Assembly (NCBI GenBank): GCA_030018055.1
Contig: JASEGN010000009.1
Coordinates: forward strand, 1-18,124
Source of the DNA: Candidatus Aenigmatarchaeota archaeon
GTDB taxonomy: Archaea; Aenigmatarchaeota; Aenigmatarchaeia; CG10238-14; SCSR01
DNA length: 18,124 nucleotides
Direction: 5' to 3'
How positions within the stretch are numbered: the stretch's first letter is position 1; every line of letters begins with the position of its first letter. The position numbers were made by a program, and so were the translations under genes. Of the stretch, positions 1 to 7,882 are shown in pieces. Under the pieces are notes generated by a model. It was not told where the DNA came from. It saw nothing but the letters and a program-made list of their open reading frames with translations, and did no database searches.

Positions 1-64
1 TCATATTATTTTCCATTTTATCTTATCTTTAAGCAAACTTAAATCAGGTTATTAAAAACGCCAA

Positions 65-1027
65 TTATTTACCAGTTTTAATTTTTCTAAATAAGCTTTG
101 TTTTAAAAAGTTTATAATTTTGTCTCCCATTGCTTCACCAAAGAATAAAATAATTAGTTTTTTAATCAACTTAACAACCTTCAAGTATAGAAGTTTTGGA
201 ATTAAATAGGTATATCTCCATTTTAGATTTCTCATAATCTTTTTATAATCATCTCCTTCTTTGTCAAAATTTATTTTACCAATCTTTCCCCTTTTTTTGC
301 CAATTATTCTTACATAATATTTTATTTCTTCTAAAGCAACGATTTCAAATCCAGTTTTTTTAAAAAGTAAACTTAATGTATTGGGAGAAAAGAAAAATAG
401 ATGTGGGCCAGCGAAATATTTTGCTAACTCAATTTTATCTGGCTTCAAAATATTTGGAACAGTTATATAAATTAGCCCATTTGGTTTTAACCAATTTTTC
501 AATTGTAGCAATACTTTTGTTGGATTTCTTGAATGTTCTAAAACTTGGAAAAGTGTTATGACATCAAAGAACGATTTTTGAAACCTAGCATCTTCTAAAA
601 ACCTACTTTGAATATTCAGTTTATATTTCTCTCTCCCAAACTTAGCATATTCAATAGTTGGTTCGATACCATATGTTTCCCAACCTTTACTTTTACATAA
701 ATTTAAAAAATTACCTGTAGAACAACCAACATCCAATATTTTACCACATCTTAATTTCACATGTGAATTAAACCATTCCAATCTCTCTTTGTTTATTATA
801 TTGGATGAAGTTATGTATTTTTTAGTCGGTAAATCTTTTCTATAGCTATGAGAATAAAAATCAAATAACTCTCTTTTTGTAGGTTGTGGGTTTCTATAAA
901 CTAAGCTACAATTTTTACAAACCACTGTCTTAACTTCTACATCCGGTGGAAAATATTTATCGTTCTTATGAGAGTCGATTAAAACATAATTGTTTGAACC
1001 ACAAAGATTGCAGGAAACCTTTTTCAT
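65..1027 (-). CDS. Zinc-ribbon class I SAM-dependent methyltransferase
   Basis: A 320-residue protein with two visible parts. Residues 6-40 carry two CxxC pairs (C6/C9 and C37/C40), spaced as in the small zinc ribbon found at the front of sugar C-methyltransferase-like proteins. Residues 97-107 (ILDVGCSTGNF) are SAM-binding motif I, E122 is the acidic residue that would hold the SAM ribose, and DVITLFQVLEH at 155-165 is the usual strand-4 motif. This is a Methyltransf_23-type fold. The substrate is not shown by the sequence; a sugar or lipid-linked glycan is likely from context. The basic, hydrophobic C-terminus (about 275-320) may contact membrane. It is the last gene of a five-gene minus-strand operon, starting 3 nt after the radical SAM gene stops, so the two are probably made together. 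Confidence 0.88.
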   Translation of the reverse strand: MKKVSCNLCGSNNYVLIDSHKNDKYFPPDVEVKTVVCKNCSLVYRNPQPTKRELFDFYSHSYRKDLPTKKYITSSNIINKERLEWFNSHVKLRCGKILDVGCSTGNFLNLCKSKGWETYGIEPTIEYAKFGREKYKLNIQSRFLEDARFQKSFFDVITLFQVLEHSRNPTKVLLQLKNWLKPNGLIYITVPNILKPDKIELAKYFAGPHLFFFSPNTLSLLFKKTGFEIVALEEIKYYVRIIGKKRGKIGKINFDKEGDDYKKIMRNLKWRYTYLIPKLLYLKVVKLIKKLIILFFGEAMGDKIINFLKQSLFRKIKTGK

Positions 1028-1030
1028 AAA

Positions 1031-2044
1031 TTACCATTTATACTTATTTACTAATTGCCTTACCGTTTCATCTATCCTTGGAGTATTTACTTCACATCTT
1101 GCACACATAGGAATATCGTTGAATCTCCTTTGAGAATGAAGTTTCCTAATGTGATTATATTTTTCACTATGCCATAATTCATAAAGAGTTGATTCATTAG
1201 CATTCCCGAGTATATATTCACCATGCCAATCCCCACAACACATGGTGACATTTCCGTCCCACCACACAACCATTCTTTGCCAAATCTGATGACATGGAAA
1301 ATGTTCGAGAGGTTTTTTGGCTATCGCTCCTTTAGCGTAAGGTTCTCTTCTAGTGTTAATAGCTACTCTATTTGCTACGTCAATCCACATTTTTATAAAT
1401 TCTTCAATTTCATGTTCATTTTCTTTCATCTTCACCATTTGAACTCTCACACAAGGTCTTTTCAGTCCCATACTATCTCTAATTTCAATAAATTTTTTGA
1501 TGTTATTGAGAACAACATCATAATTTGAGCCAGTTCTTATTTTCTCATAAGTTTCTTTTGTAGCACCATCAAAGGAAAATATTATCCTATCCAATCCAGC
1601 TTCTATTAATTCCTTAGACCTTTTTTCTGTTAATAACAGTCCATTAGTATTAAATTGTACCTCTATTATTCCTTTGCTCTTAGCATACTTTACCATTTTT
1701 GGCAATTGTGGATGTAGCAATGGTTCTCCTCTGAAGTTCAATTTTATTGATGGAAGATTGTGACTTGCGCCTTCATCGATAATTTTCTTAAATAATTTCC
1801 AATCCATATATCCAATTTTTTCTGTCATGAAATTTCTAGTGCACATCACACATCTAAGATTACATGCGTTAGTTGATTCAATGTCAACATGCAAAGGAAA
1901 CTCACCAACTATTCTTTTCTCAGGATACTCTTTCCATTTTTTCCTGTATTCTTTATACTCTATGCTAAAAGTCTTGTCGCAATCTTCAAATCTATCCCTG
2001 CCTAGTATCTGATAATGTCCGGAATCTACTATCGTCTTTCTCAT
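1031..2044 (-). CDS. Radical SAM protein with SPASM-like C-terminal domain
   Basis: A 337-residue radical SAM enzyme. The 4Fe-4S/SAM motif CxxxCxxC is at C61, C65 and C68 (NACNLRCVMC), followed by a GEP motif at 106-108 and TNG at 133-135, all placed as in the radical SAM barrel. The C-terminal part holds further cysteines at 251, 269, 270, 314 and 317 with WDGNV before C269-C270; this is the pattern of SPASM/twitch domains that bind extra Fe-S clusters. Such proteins modify peptides, sugars or lipids by radical chemistry; the substrate here is unknown. The ATG overlaps the TGA of the upstream gene by 4 nt (ATGA), and the methyltransferase gene follows after 3 nt. The tight coupling suggests a two-step modification of a glycan or its lipid carrier, which is inference. 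Confidence 0.9.
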   Translation of the reverse strand: MRKTIVDSGHYQILGRDRFEDCDKTFSIEYKEYRKKWKEYPEKRIVGEFPLHVDIESTNACNLRCVMCTRNFMTEKIGYMDWKLFKKIIDEGASHNLPSIKLNFRGEPLLHPQLPKMVKYAKSKGIIEVQFNTNGLLLTEKRSKELIEAGLDRIIFSFDGATKETYEKIRTGSNYDVVLNNIKKFIEIRDSMGLKRPCVRVQMVKMKENEHEIEEFIKMWIDVANRVAINTRREPYAKGAIAKKPLEHFPCHQIWQRMVVWWDGNVTMCCGDWHGEYILGNANESTLYELWHSEKYNHIRKLHSQRRFNDIPMCARCEVNTPRIDETVRQLVNKYKW

Positions 2045-3726
2045 CTACTCGCCATAATTGTTTGTTTTATCAAATCTACTACCCTTTCTGTTGCTTTTCC
2101 GTCAGCCTTGTATGCATGCTCATAGACAAATTTTTTCATATTTTTTCTAAGCTCAGTTTTAATTCTTTTGTCATATAACGCCTTTCTTACGGCTTCGACT
2201 ATATCGCCCTTCTTATAAACACCCAATGAAGCTCCACTTTCCACATAAGGCATAGGGTCTTTCTCTCCAGTTAGATTCACTATTATAACTGGTTTATTTA
2301 GTATCATCGCTTCTATTACTGTTGTTGAGTACACGGTTATCATTGCATCGCATGCATATAGTACTTCGAATATATTGCTCCTACCAGGTAAAACTTTTCC
2401 CTTTACCTTTTCCTCCAAAAGAATTCTTCTTTGCCACTTTCCATCTTCATTTGGTTTAGGTTTTATAACGATTTGTATGTCTGGAATTTTCTTTATCATA
2501 TCTATTGTACTCCTAAGAAATGTATCTCGTTCTTCCTTTGAGCGAAGGGTTTGTGTTACGATTAGCACAATTTTCTTCCTTGGGTTAAGATTATAACGTT
2601 CACAAAACTTATCTCGATTGAATATTTTATATGCTTCAACCAGAATATCATATCTTGGTTGGCCAGTAACAACGACAGAACCTTTTGGGTAATTCCCTCT
2701 TTTAATTAAAATATTTTTTGTATATTTCCCATATACAGCGGTTTTGTCCGGTATGGGATATTCCAAAGAATTGGAAGCTAATGAGACCTCTTTATGAGTA
2801 TATGCACCATGCGTAGAATGAATTATTCCATGTTGAATTGCTATAGTCGGAATCCCCTTTTTCTTTGCAGCAGCTATTAAAGCCAAAGCGTAGTATCCGG
2901 TCTCAAAAGTCATTAATACTGCTGCGGGCCTTTCCTTTTCCAATATGTGAATTGCTGTTTCTATGTTTTTTACGTCGTTGTAGATATAAACATTCGAGAA
3001 AATGAGGTCAAATCTTTCTTTTAAGAAACCCCAAAGTGGGATACCTTTGTAAGTTAATGAGTTTTTGAAATCATCACTACTTTTTAGCTCTTCCCATAAT
3101 TTTTTAATATTTTTTATGCCCCTTTCTGCTTTCTTCTCTATGAATTTCGAATAGTAGCACTCGAATGGAATCCACCCTTCCTTGAGTTTTTCCCATAGAA
3201 TTTTTAAGTTAAGTGTGCGTGTGTAGTCAGTATCGATACAAACCACTTCATACCCATTCTTCTTTAACTTTTCTATTATCGCTCCAAGGATTATATCATC
3301 TCTCTTTGTTTTTCCATTTTTCGAAAGTACTTCTGTCCAGTATCTGGTTGTGGATAAAACCAATATTTTTGGACAACCTTTACCATTTTCGCGAACAAAA
3401 ATTTTGCTTAGATTTTTTCGTATCAGCTCTTTAAATTTAATGTACCTCTTTCCAAAAAAAAGTCTGAATTTTTCACTTGTCTTTATCTTTTCCACTTTTT
3501 TTCCACTTTCAACCCTTTTTATTATGTTGAAAATGGTATAGGCTAGGTGTGGCCGAATAAACCACCATAATGAAATATCTTTATATGCTAAGAGTTCTTT
3601 CAAATTCTTACCTCTCAATAATTTAGTTTCTTGTAGTTTAAATAATTTAGTTTCTTGTAGTTTAAATAATTTAGTTTCTTGTAGTTTATCTAACCAGTGA
3701 ATTGTTTTTTCTTCAATGCTTTCCAT
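2041..3726 (-). CDS. Capsule-type glycosyl/glycerophosphotransferase-like protein with N-terminal octapeptide repeats
   Basis: A 561-residue soluble protein. The middle and C-terminal parts look like a GT-B fold of the CDP-glycerol glycerophosphotransferase / surface-carbohydrate family: AIQHGIIHSTHG at 296-307, VYGKYTK at 331-337, VTGQPRYD at 353-360, and CDAMITVYSTTVIEAMILNKPV at 459-480, where the S-T-T-x-x-E stretch normally binds the nucleotide. It probably transfers a sugar or polyol phosphate to a growing surface polymer in the cytoplasm; the exact substrate cannot be read. Residues 14-38 are three copies of an octapeptide LQETKLFK (last copy ends LR), encoded by a perfect DNA repeat. 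A motif Y-K-x-I-x-L-W-x-F occurs twice (48-56 and 226-234). The ATG shares one base with the TAA of the upstream GT2 gene, and the stop overlaps the radical SAM start. Confidence 0.75.
   Translation of the reverse strand: MESIEEKTIHWLDKLQETKLFKLQETKLFKLQETKLLRGKNLKELLAYKDISLWWFIRPHLAYTIFNIIKRVESGKKVEKIKTSEKFRLFFGKRYIKFKELIRKNLSKIFVRENGKGCPKILVLSTTRYWTEVLSKNGKTKRDDIILGAIIEKLKKNGYEVVCIDTDYTRTLNLKILWEKLKEGWIPFECYYSKFIEKKAERGIKNIKKLWEELKSSDDFKNSLTYKGIPLWGFLKERFDLIFSNVYIYNDVKNIETAIHILEKERPAAVLMTFETGYYALALIAAAKKKGIPTIAIQHGIIHSTHGAYTHKEVSLASNSLEYPIPDKTAVYGKYTKNILIKRGNYPKGSVVVTGQPRYDILVEAYKIFNRDKFCERYNLNPRKKIVLIVTQTLRSKEERDTFLRSTIDMIKKIPDIQIVIKPKPNEDGKWQRRILLEEKVKGKVLPGRSNIFEVLYACDAMITVYSTTVIEAMILNKPVIIVNLTGEKDPMPYVESGASLGVYKKGDIVEAVRKALYDKRIKTELRKNMKKFVYEHAYKADGKATERVVDLIKQTIMASR
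3617..3688. repeat. 24-bp tandem repeat, three perfect copies
   Basis: Copies lie at 3617-3640, 3641-3664 and 3665-3688, identical base for base; each contains TTTAGTTTCTTGTAG on the plus strand. The unit length is a multiple of three, so each copy adds eight residues (LQETKLFK) to the N-terminus of the overlapping glycosyltransferase-like gene without shifting the frame. Perfect identity at third codon positions points to recent expansion, probably by replication slippage. There are no spacers, so this is not a CRISPR array. Confidence 0.97.
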
Positions 3727-4625
3727 TATTTTCCCTTATGTCTTTTGAGTGGAGACAGCAACAATCCTATTAACTCTCCGGTACCTCTTACGATCCATAT
3801 TAATGGAAGTAAAAAAGCATACAAACTTTTTGTATATACAAAACCTTGAACAGATCGTGAAAACATCAACAAAAATAGGAAACATGAAACTAATAGGAAA
3901 ATTTTTTGTAGGGTACCTAGAATAAGAAAAGGTAGAGCCAGCGAGTATGTTAATACACTTAATAGGATCGTATAATCCTTATGCTTTTTAACGTAAGGCA
4001 ACATATTTTTGCCATACCACATACCTTCCTTCCAAAGTTTCACAAAGGAGTCAACTGGCTTAGCGTGTATTTTTGCATTTTTGATAAAAACAACATTAAA
4101 CCCTCTTTTATACACCCTCATCGGCAGGTCTCTATCCTCTGCAAATCCCAATTTTTCATCATATCCTCCAGTCTTTTTCAATACGTACTTCCTAAAGATC
4201 GTTGGAAATAACCAAACCCTTTGTCTTCTGGAAGCCAGTTCAATTTGAACCTTAAGTATTTTCTGAATAAAATTTTTTGTCAATGGTTTTATGTTATATC
4301 TGGCAGCATCGACAGGGTTCCTAAAGGTTTTATCTATTTCATCCAAAAACCCTTTTTTAACTATATGATCCGCTTCCACAAAAACTATTATATTACCCCT
4401 AGCGTTTTTCCACCCAAGGTTTCTCGCATTAGAAACACCCAGTCTTCCTTTCTGCAGAATAACTCTTGCGTCCATTGATTTTGCTATTTCTCTTGTTCTA
4501 TCAGTAGAATTTCCATCAACTACAATAATTTCGTATGGTTTCTTATAGCCACATTCTTTAATACTTTTGATGATATTTCCTATGTTCTTTTCCTCGTTTC
4601 TTGCTGGTATTACAACAGATATCAT
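3726..4625 (-). CDS. Family 2 glycosyltransferase with C-terminal membrane helices
   Basis: A 299-residue GT-A enzyme. It opens with MISVVIPARNEE, has D37 in VVDGNSTD for the nucleotide, a metal-site segment FVEADH at 82-87 (E84-A85-D86, so the first acid of the DxD motif is Glu), and E163-D164 in FAEDRDLPMR, the usual place of the catalytic base. Three hydrophobic segments near 219-236, 241-255 and 268-280 should anchor the enzyme on the cytoplasmic face of the membrane. Enzymes of this type move a sugar from a nucleotide donor to a lipid carrier or lipid-linked glycan; donor and acceptor are not readable. Its ATG overlaps the TGA of the GT4 gene (ATGA), and its TAA shares one base with the next ATG, so it sits inside a translationally coupled operon. 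Confidence 0.9.
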   Translation of the reverse strand: MISVVIPARNEEKNIGNIIKSIKECGYKKPYEIIVVDGNSTDRTREIAKSMDARVILQKGRLGVSNARNLGWKNARGNIIVFVEADHIVKKGFLDEIDKTFRNPVDAARYNIKPLTKNFIQKILKVQIELASRRQRVWLFPTIFRKYVLKKTGGYDEKLGFAEDRDLPMRVYKRGFNVVFIKNAKIHAKPVDSFVKLWKEGMWYGKNMLPYVKKHKDYTILLSVLTYSLALPFLILGTLQKIFLLVSCFLFLLMFSRSVQGFVYTKSLYAFLLPLIWIVRGTGELIGLLLSPLKRHKGK

Positions 4626-5515
4626 TTAACCATCAACTTTACTTCATCATATACTGCTTGAACTTTTCTTGCGACATTCTTCCAATCTAACTTTTGTGCT
4701 AGTTTATACGCATTTTGGATACTGTCTTTCGGCACACTTTTCATTAACCTAACTAATGAGTTAACATCATTCGGATCAAAATACGAACAGTACTTCAATT
4801 CCCTATGTGCTGGGATATCGCTTGCTAACACGGGAGTCTTGCACGCAAAGGCTTCGATTATCTGTACACCAAACCCAGCCCAAACCTCAGGTTGGATCAA
4901 TGCCCTAGCTTTACCAATAATTTTTGCCACATCTTTATAATCAACCCAACCATAAAACCTTACATTAAGCGCATACTTCTCTACTTCCCTTTCGTACTTT
5001 TCTCTAAAAGGGCCATCACCAGTAACTTTTACTTCAGTATCGTCTTTCAAGAGTTTCAACGCTTCTAAAACTATGCCAAAGTTTTTGTGATAATCAAGTG
5101 CTCCGCAATAACAGAAATATTCCTTCTTTTTTAATGGTCTGAACAATTTTGTATCTACACCATTTGGAATAACAATAGAATCTAAACCATATACCTTCTT
5201 CAAAAGTTCCTTAGAAAAGTTGGAAATTGCTATGATTTTTAATGCTTTGTTTAAAGTTCTTCTATACCTTAGATAATAAATAAAGTACGCTGCCTTTTTT
5301 TTAAGGGTATCCGCATACTTGAATGGTAATAGGTCGTGAAATGTCTGAATCAGTGGTTTGTCGATAAAAAATGGATACCTTCCATGTATATGTACTATAT
5401 CAAAATCTTTGATGTCCTCCTTCTTTTCTATCAATTCTGCTTCAGTATACTTTGATAAATACATACAGTGGGTGTAAATCCCTCCTTTACCACCTGGATA
5501 TAAACCAATTTTCAT
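4622..5515 (-). CDS. Family 4 (GT-B) glycosyltransferase, first gene of minus-strand operon
   Basis: A GT4-like enzyme of 297 residues from the ATG at 5515. Signs are the glycine-rich N-terminal loop (LYPGGKGG, 5-12), FHDLLP at 59-64, IPNGVDTKLF at 116-125, VTGDGPF at 164-170 and GFGVQIIEAFACKTPVLAS at 214-232. It should add a sugar from a nucleotide donor to the growing surface glycan in the cytoplasm. It is shorter than most GT4 enzymes (350-400 residues), mainly in the N-terminal domain. In the E-x7-E donor site the first Glu is replaced by Ala (A213, with E221 kept). An in-frame GTG at 5524 would add three residues; both starts fit the upstream AT-rich promoter. The gene heads five overlapping genes running to 65. 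Confidence 0.85.
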   Translation of the reverse strand: MKIGLYPGGKGGIYTHCMYLSKYTEAELIEKKEDIKDFDIVHIHGRYPFFIDKPLIQTFHDLLPFKYADTLKKKAAYFIYYLRYRRTLNKALKIIAISNFSKELLKKVYGLDSIVIPNGVDTKLFRPLKKKEYFCYCGALDYHKNFGIVLEALKLLKDDTEVKVTGDGPFREKYEREVEKYALNVRFYGWVDYKDVAKIIGKARALIQPEVWAGFGVQIIEAFACKTPVLASDIPAHRELKYCSYFDPNDVNSLVRLMKSVPKDSIQNAYKLAQKLDWKNVARKVQAVYDEVKLMVK

Positions 5516-5543
5516 ACTATTCACATTTTAAATAACTATTAGA

Positions 5544-5565
5544 TTAAAATATTTAAAATATTTAA
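5544..5565. promoter_or_regulatory. Bidirectional TATA-rich promoter between GT4 and B12-type radical SAM genes
   Basis: A run of only A and T in which the 10-mer AAAATATTTA occurs twice with a 9-bp period (5546-5555 and 5555-5564). It lies between two divergent starts (ATG at 5515 on minus, ATG at 5575 on plus). Its left half is about 25 nt from the plus ATG, the archaeal TATA-to-start spacing for a leaderless mRNA. On the minus strand it is about 28 nt from the ATG at 5515, or a similar distance from the GTG at 5524 if the box is placed near 5550. No Shine-Dalgarno sequence precedes either start, which agrees with leaderless messages. Confidence 0.6.
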
Positions 5566-5574
5566 TTGAATTCA

Positions 5575-6972
5575 ATGGTCGACATTTTACTAGTAGACGT
5601 TTGGGGAGGAGAACACCTGTATCCCCCATTAAGTCTTGGTTATCTTGCATCGATAGCAAGGAACAATGGATTTAGCGTTAGCATACTAGAGCCGAATTCT
5701 ATAGAGAATTTTGACATCAAAATATTCAAAAAAATTCTTGAGGAAGAAGATCCAACTTTCTGTGGCTTTAGTGGCTACACCATGGAAATATCAAATGCTT
5801 ACAGAATGATCGATATTGTGAAAGAAGTTAGTTCAAAATGTATCACTTTGTTAGGCGGTCCCCATCCAACTGCTATTGGTATGGAAACTTTTGATGAAAA
5901 TAAAAATATAGATATTATTTTCTTTGGAGAGGGAGAGGAATCGTTTAACGACTTTCTCAAAAATTTTAACAAACCACAAAAAGTGAAGGGAATAGCATTT
6001 AGACATAACGGAAAGAAGATTAAGACAGAGCCGAGACCGTTTATCGAAGATTTGGATTCTATACCATATCCTGCAAGAGACCTCTTCTCAACAAACTATA
6101 AGGGAGACACAATGTACGAAAAGAGACCCGTAGGTATTCTGATTTCATCCAGAGGTTGTCCTTTTAATTGTAATTTCTGTAATAAGGCCGTTTTTGGGTA
6201 CAAATTCCGTCAGAGAAGTGTACAAAATGTTATGGGGGAGATAGATGAAATGATCAATGTTTATGGTATGAATGAAATTTTTTTCATCGAAGACAATTTT
6301 GGTTTGAATGAAAGTTGGGTCAAAGAATTTTGCAAAGAGTACAAAAGGAGATTCGACAAACCTTGGCGTTGTCTAATGAGGGTTAATGCTGTTAGTCTCG
6401 ATACGCTTAAAATGATGGAAAATGCTGGGTGCCATACAATATCGATAGGTGTGGAGTCTGGTTCTGAAAAGGTACTAAAGTGGATCGATAAAGGACTGAC
6501 AAAGCAACAGTTAAGAGAAGGTTTTAAGATAATAAGAAAAACGGGGTTAAACATAGAGGGATTTTTTATCATAGGTCATAGGATAGATACAAAGAAAACC
6601 ATAATGGAAACAATAGAGTTTGCAAAGGAGCTAAATCCAGACTTCCCAAGATTTTTTATCTTTAGCCCCTACCCGGGTTCAAGGGTTTTTGATGAATTAC
6701 CGGAAAAGGAGAAATATAAATACTGGCTAAAAGGGATAGAACCAAAACTTAGAAGCACTAAACCCATTTCTATATGTAAACTTTCACCAGAGGAGTTGGT
6801 TGAACTATGGCATCGAGCTTATGAAGAATTTTACACTAACCCAAAGTATTTACTTCGAAATGTCATACCTCACTTCATAAGAGAGCCATTCAATAGATTA
6901 TGCTACAAAAAACTTGTAAATTGGGTAGGTGCTGGAGTATTCAGGATGCATAGAGTTTTATACAGAGAGTAA
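5575..6972 (+). CDS. B12-binding-type radical SAM enzyme
   Basis: A 465-residue protein. The N-terminal half (about 1-150) is a Rossmann-like cobalamin-binding-type domain with PPLSLGYLAS at 17-26 and LLGGPHPTA at 92-100; as in most of this family there is no DxHxxG motif. The radical SAM barrel follows, with CxxxCxxC at C195, C199 and C202 (GCPFNCNFC), then FIEDNFG and GVESGSE further along. Such enzymes often methylate unactivated carbon or rearrange substrates in lipid, hopanoid or sugar pathways; the substrate is unknown here. I prefer the ATG at 5575 over an in-frame TTG at 5566 because the TATA-like box is about 25 nt upstream of the ATG. It is transcribed alone, and its TAA ends 1 bp from the stop of the convergent GT2 gene. 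Confidence 0.88.
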   Translation: MVDILLVDVWGGEHLYPPLSLGYLASIARNNGFSVSILEPNSIENFDIKIFKKILEEEDPTFCGFSGYTMEISNAYRMIDIVKEVSSKCITLLGGPHPTAIGMETFDENKNIDIIFFGEGEESFNDFLKNFNKPQKVKGIAFRHNGKKIKTEPRPFIEDLDSIPYPARDLFSTNYKGDTMYEKRPVGILISSRGCPFNCNFCNKAVFGYKFRQRSVQNVMGEIDEMINVYGMNEIFFIEDNFGLNESWVKEFCKEYKRRFDKPWRCLMRVNAVSLDTLKMMENAGCHTISIGVESGSEKVLKWIDKGLTKQQLREGFKIIRKTGLNIEGFFIIGHRIDTKKTIMETIEFAKELNPDFPRFFIFSPYPGSRVFDELPEKEKYKYWLKGIEPKLRSTKPISICKLSPEELVELWHRAYEEFYTNPKYLLRNVIPHFIREPFNRLCYKKLVNWVGAGVFRMHRVLYRE

Positions 6973-6973
6973 C

Positions 6974-7882
6974 CTATTTTCCTATTATAACTCCAAGAAT
7001 ATATGAAATCCTCTTCACAAAAAACAGAAGAGTTCCGTAGAATAAGGCCTTAATTTTTTTTGTTTTAATAAATAGCTTTAGTCCTTCCTTGAAAAAATAA
7101 GTGAATCCTAAAGTGGCTAAAACTAAGAATAATTTTATGTTTGAAAGTATACACACAAACAAAACTATGAGATAAGCGAGAAACCCGACAATCATGAAAA
7201 AATTCAATTTCATTTTGAATATATTTCCAGTTTTTCTATCACCAACACCATAAAGGTAGAAAAGTTTTGCAAAATATTTCCAACTTTTTCTCATTCTCCA
7301 GTAGACTATTGCATTTTTTGCAAATCCAAGTCTGAATTTATTTTTAATTAATTTTATGTTGAAACTTGTATCTTCTCCAGTATAAGACTCCTCTGGGTAT
7401 CCCCCAACCCTTTCCCAACACTTTTTCTTGAATGCGAACGAACGTGCAGACATTCTACTTGGCGTTTTAATTTCTTCTATTTTTGGACAAATTATCAAAC
7501 TTTCAAAATACTCAAAATCGTTCTTATATAATGGCTTCCAAACTCCTGCTACAGCATCAATGTTGTTTTTAAACGGTTTTGTAATATTTTTTAACCAATC
7601 TTTATCGAGTATATCAACATCTGTCATCGCAATTATCTTATTTTTTGCATTTTTCACACAGATGTTTCTACCTTTTGCAATGTTTGCACCCGGAGCTTCT
7701 ATTAATTTGATCCATCTATACTTTTTCGCATATTTTTTTATTTTCTCTACGGTTCCATCGGTAGATCCACCATCGACGATGATAAATTCATCTGGCTTTT
7801 TTGTCTGCTTCAAAACAGAATCTAAAAAATTCTCAATTTTTTCTCTTTCATTTTTCACCGTAGTTACAAGCGATACTTTCAA
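6974..7882 (-). CDS. Family 2 glycosyltransferase with C-terminal membrane helices
   Basis: A 302-residue GT-A enzyme: MKVSLVTTVKNE at the front, D37 in IVDGGSTD, the metal-binding D88-V-D90 in MTDVDILD, and E170-D171 in YTGEDTSF as the likely base. Hydrophobic segments near 228-246, 250-264 and 280-300 would hold it at the membrane. It probably transfers a sugar to a lipid-linked glycan. The start is TTG at 7882, which overlaps the TGA of the upstream epimerase as TTGA, so translation is coupled; the frame begins exactly at the conserved KVSLVTTVKNE, so no later start fits. Upstream supply of UDP-ManNAc by the epimerase makes ManNAc or its product a plausible donor, but that is inference. 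Confidence 0.9.
   Translation of the reverse strand: MKVSLVTTVKNEREKIENFLDSVLKQTKKPDEFIIVDGGSTDGTVEKIKKYAKKYRWIKLIEAPGANIAKGRNICVKNAKNKIIAMTDVDILDKDWLKNITKPFKNNIDAVAGVWKPLYKNDFEYFESLIICPKIEEIKTPSRMSARSFAFKKKCWERVGGYPEESYTGEDTSFNIKLIKNKFRLGFAKNAIVYWRMRKSWKYFAKLFYLYGVGDRKTGNIFKMKLNFFMIVGFLAYLIVLFVCILSNIKLFLVLATLGFTYFFKEGLKLFIKTKKIKALFYGTLLFFVKRISYILGVIIGK

Noticed and set aside
1..16. Start of a further minus-strand gene (ATG at 16 or 4)
   Set aside because: Only five codons are inside the window and no ribosome site or clear TATA box supports it.
28..43. Hairpin (TTTAAG / CTTAAA, 4-nt loop) after the methyltransferase gene as a terminator
   Set aside because: The stem is six A/U-rich pairs with no following T run on the minus strand; likely chance in AT-rich DNA.
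1223..1528. Plus-strand open frame of about 100 codons opposite the radical SAM gene
   Set aside because: It is antisense to a gene with clear catalytic motifs and its product has low-complexity, non-family composition.
3617..3688. CRISPR array
   Set aside because: Repeats are directly adjacent with no spacers and are read in frame by a real gene.
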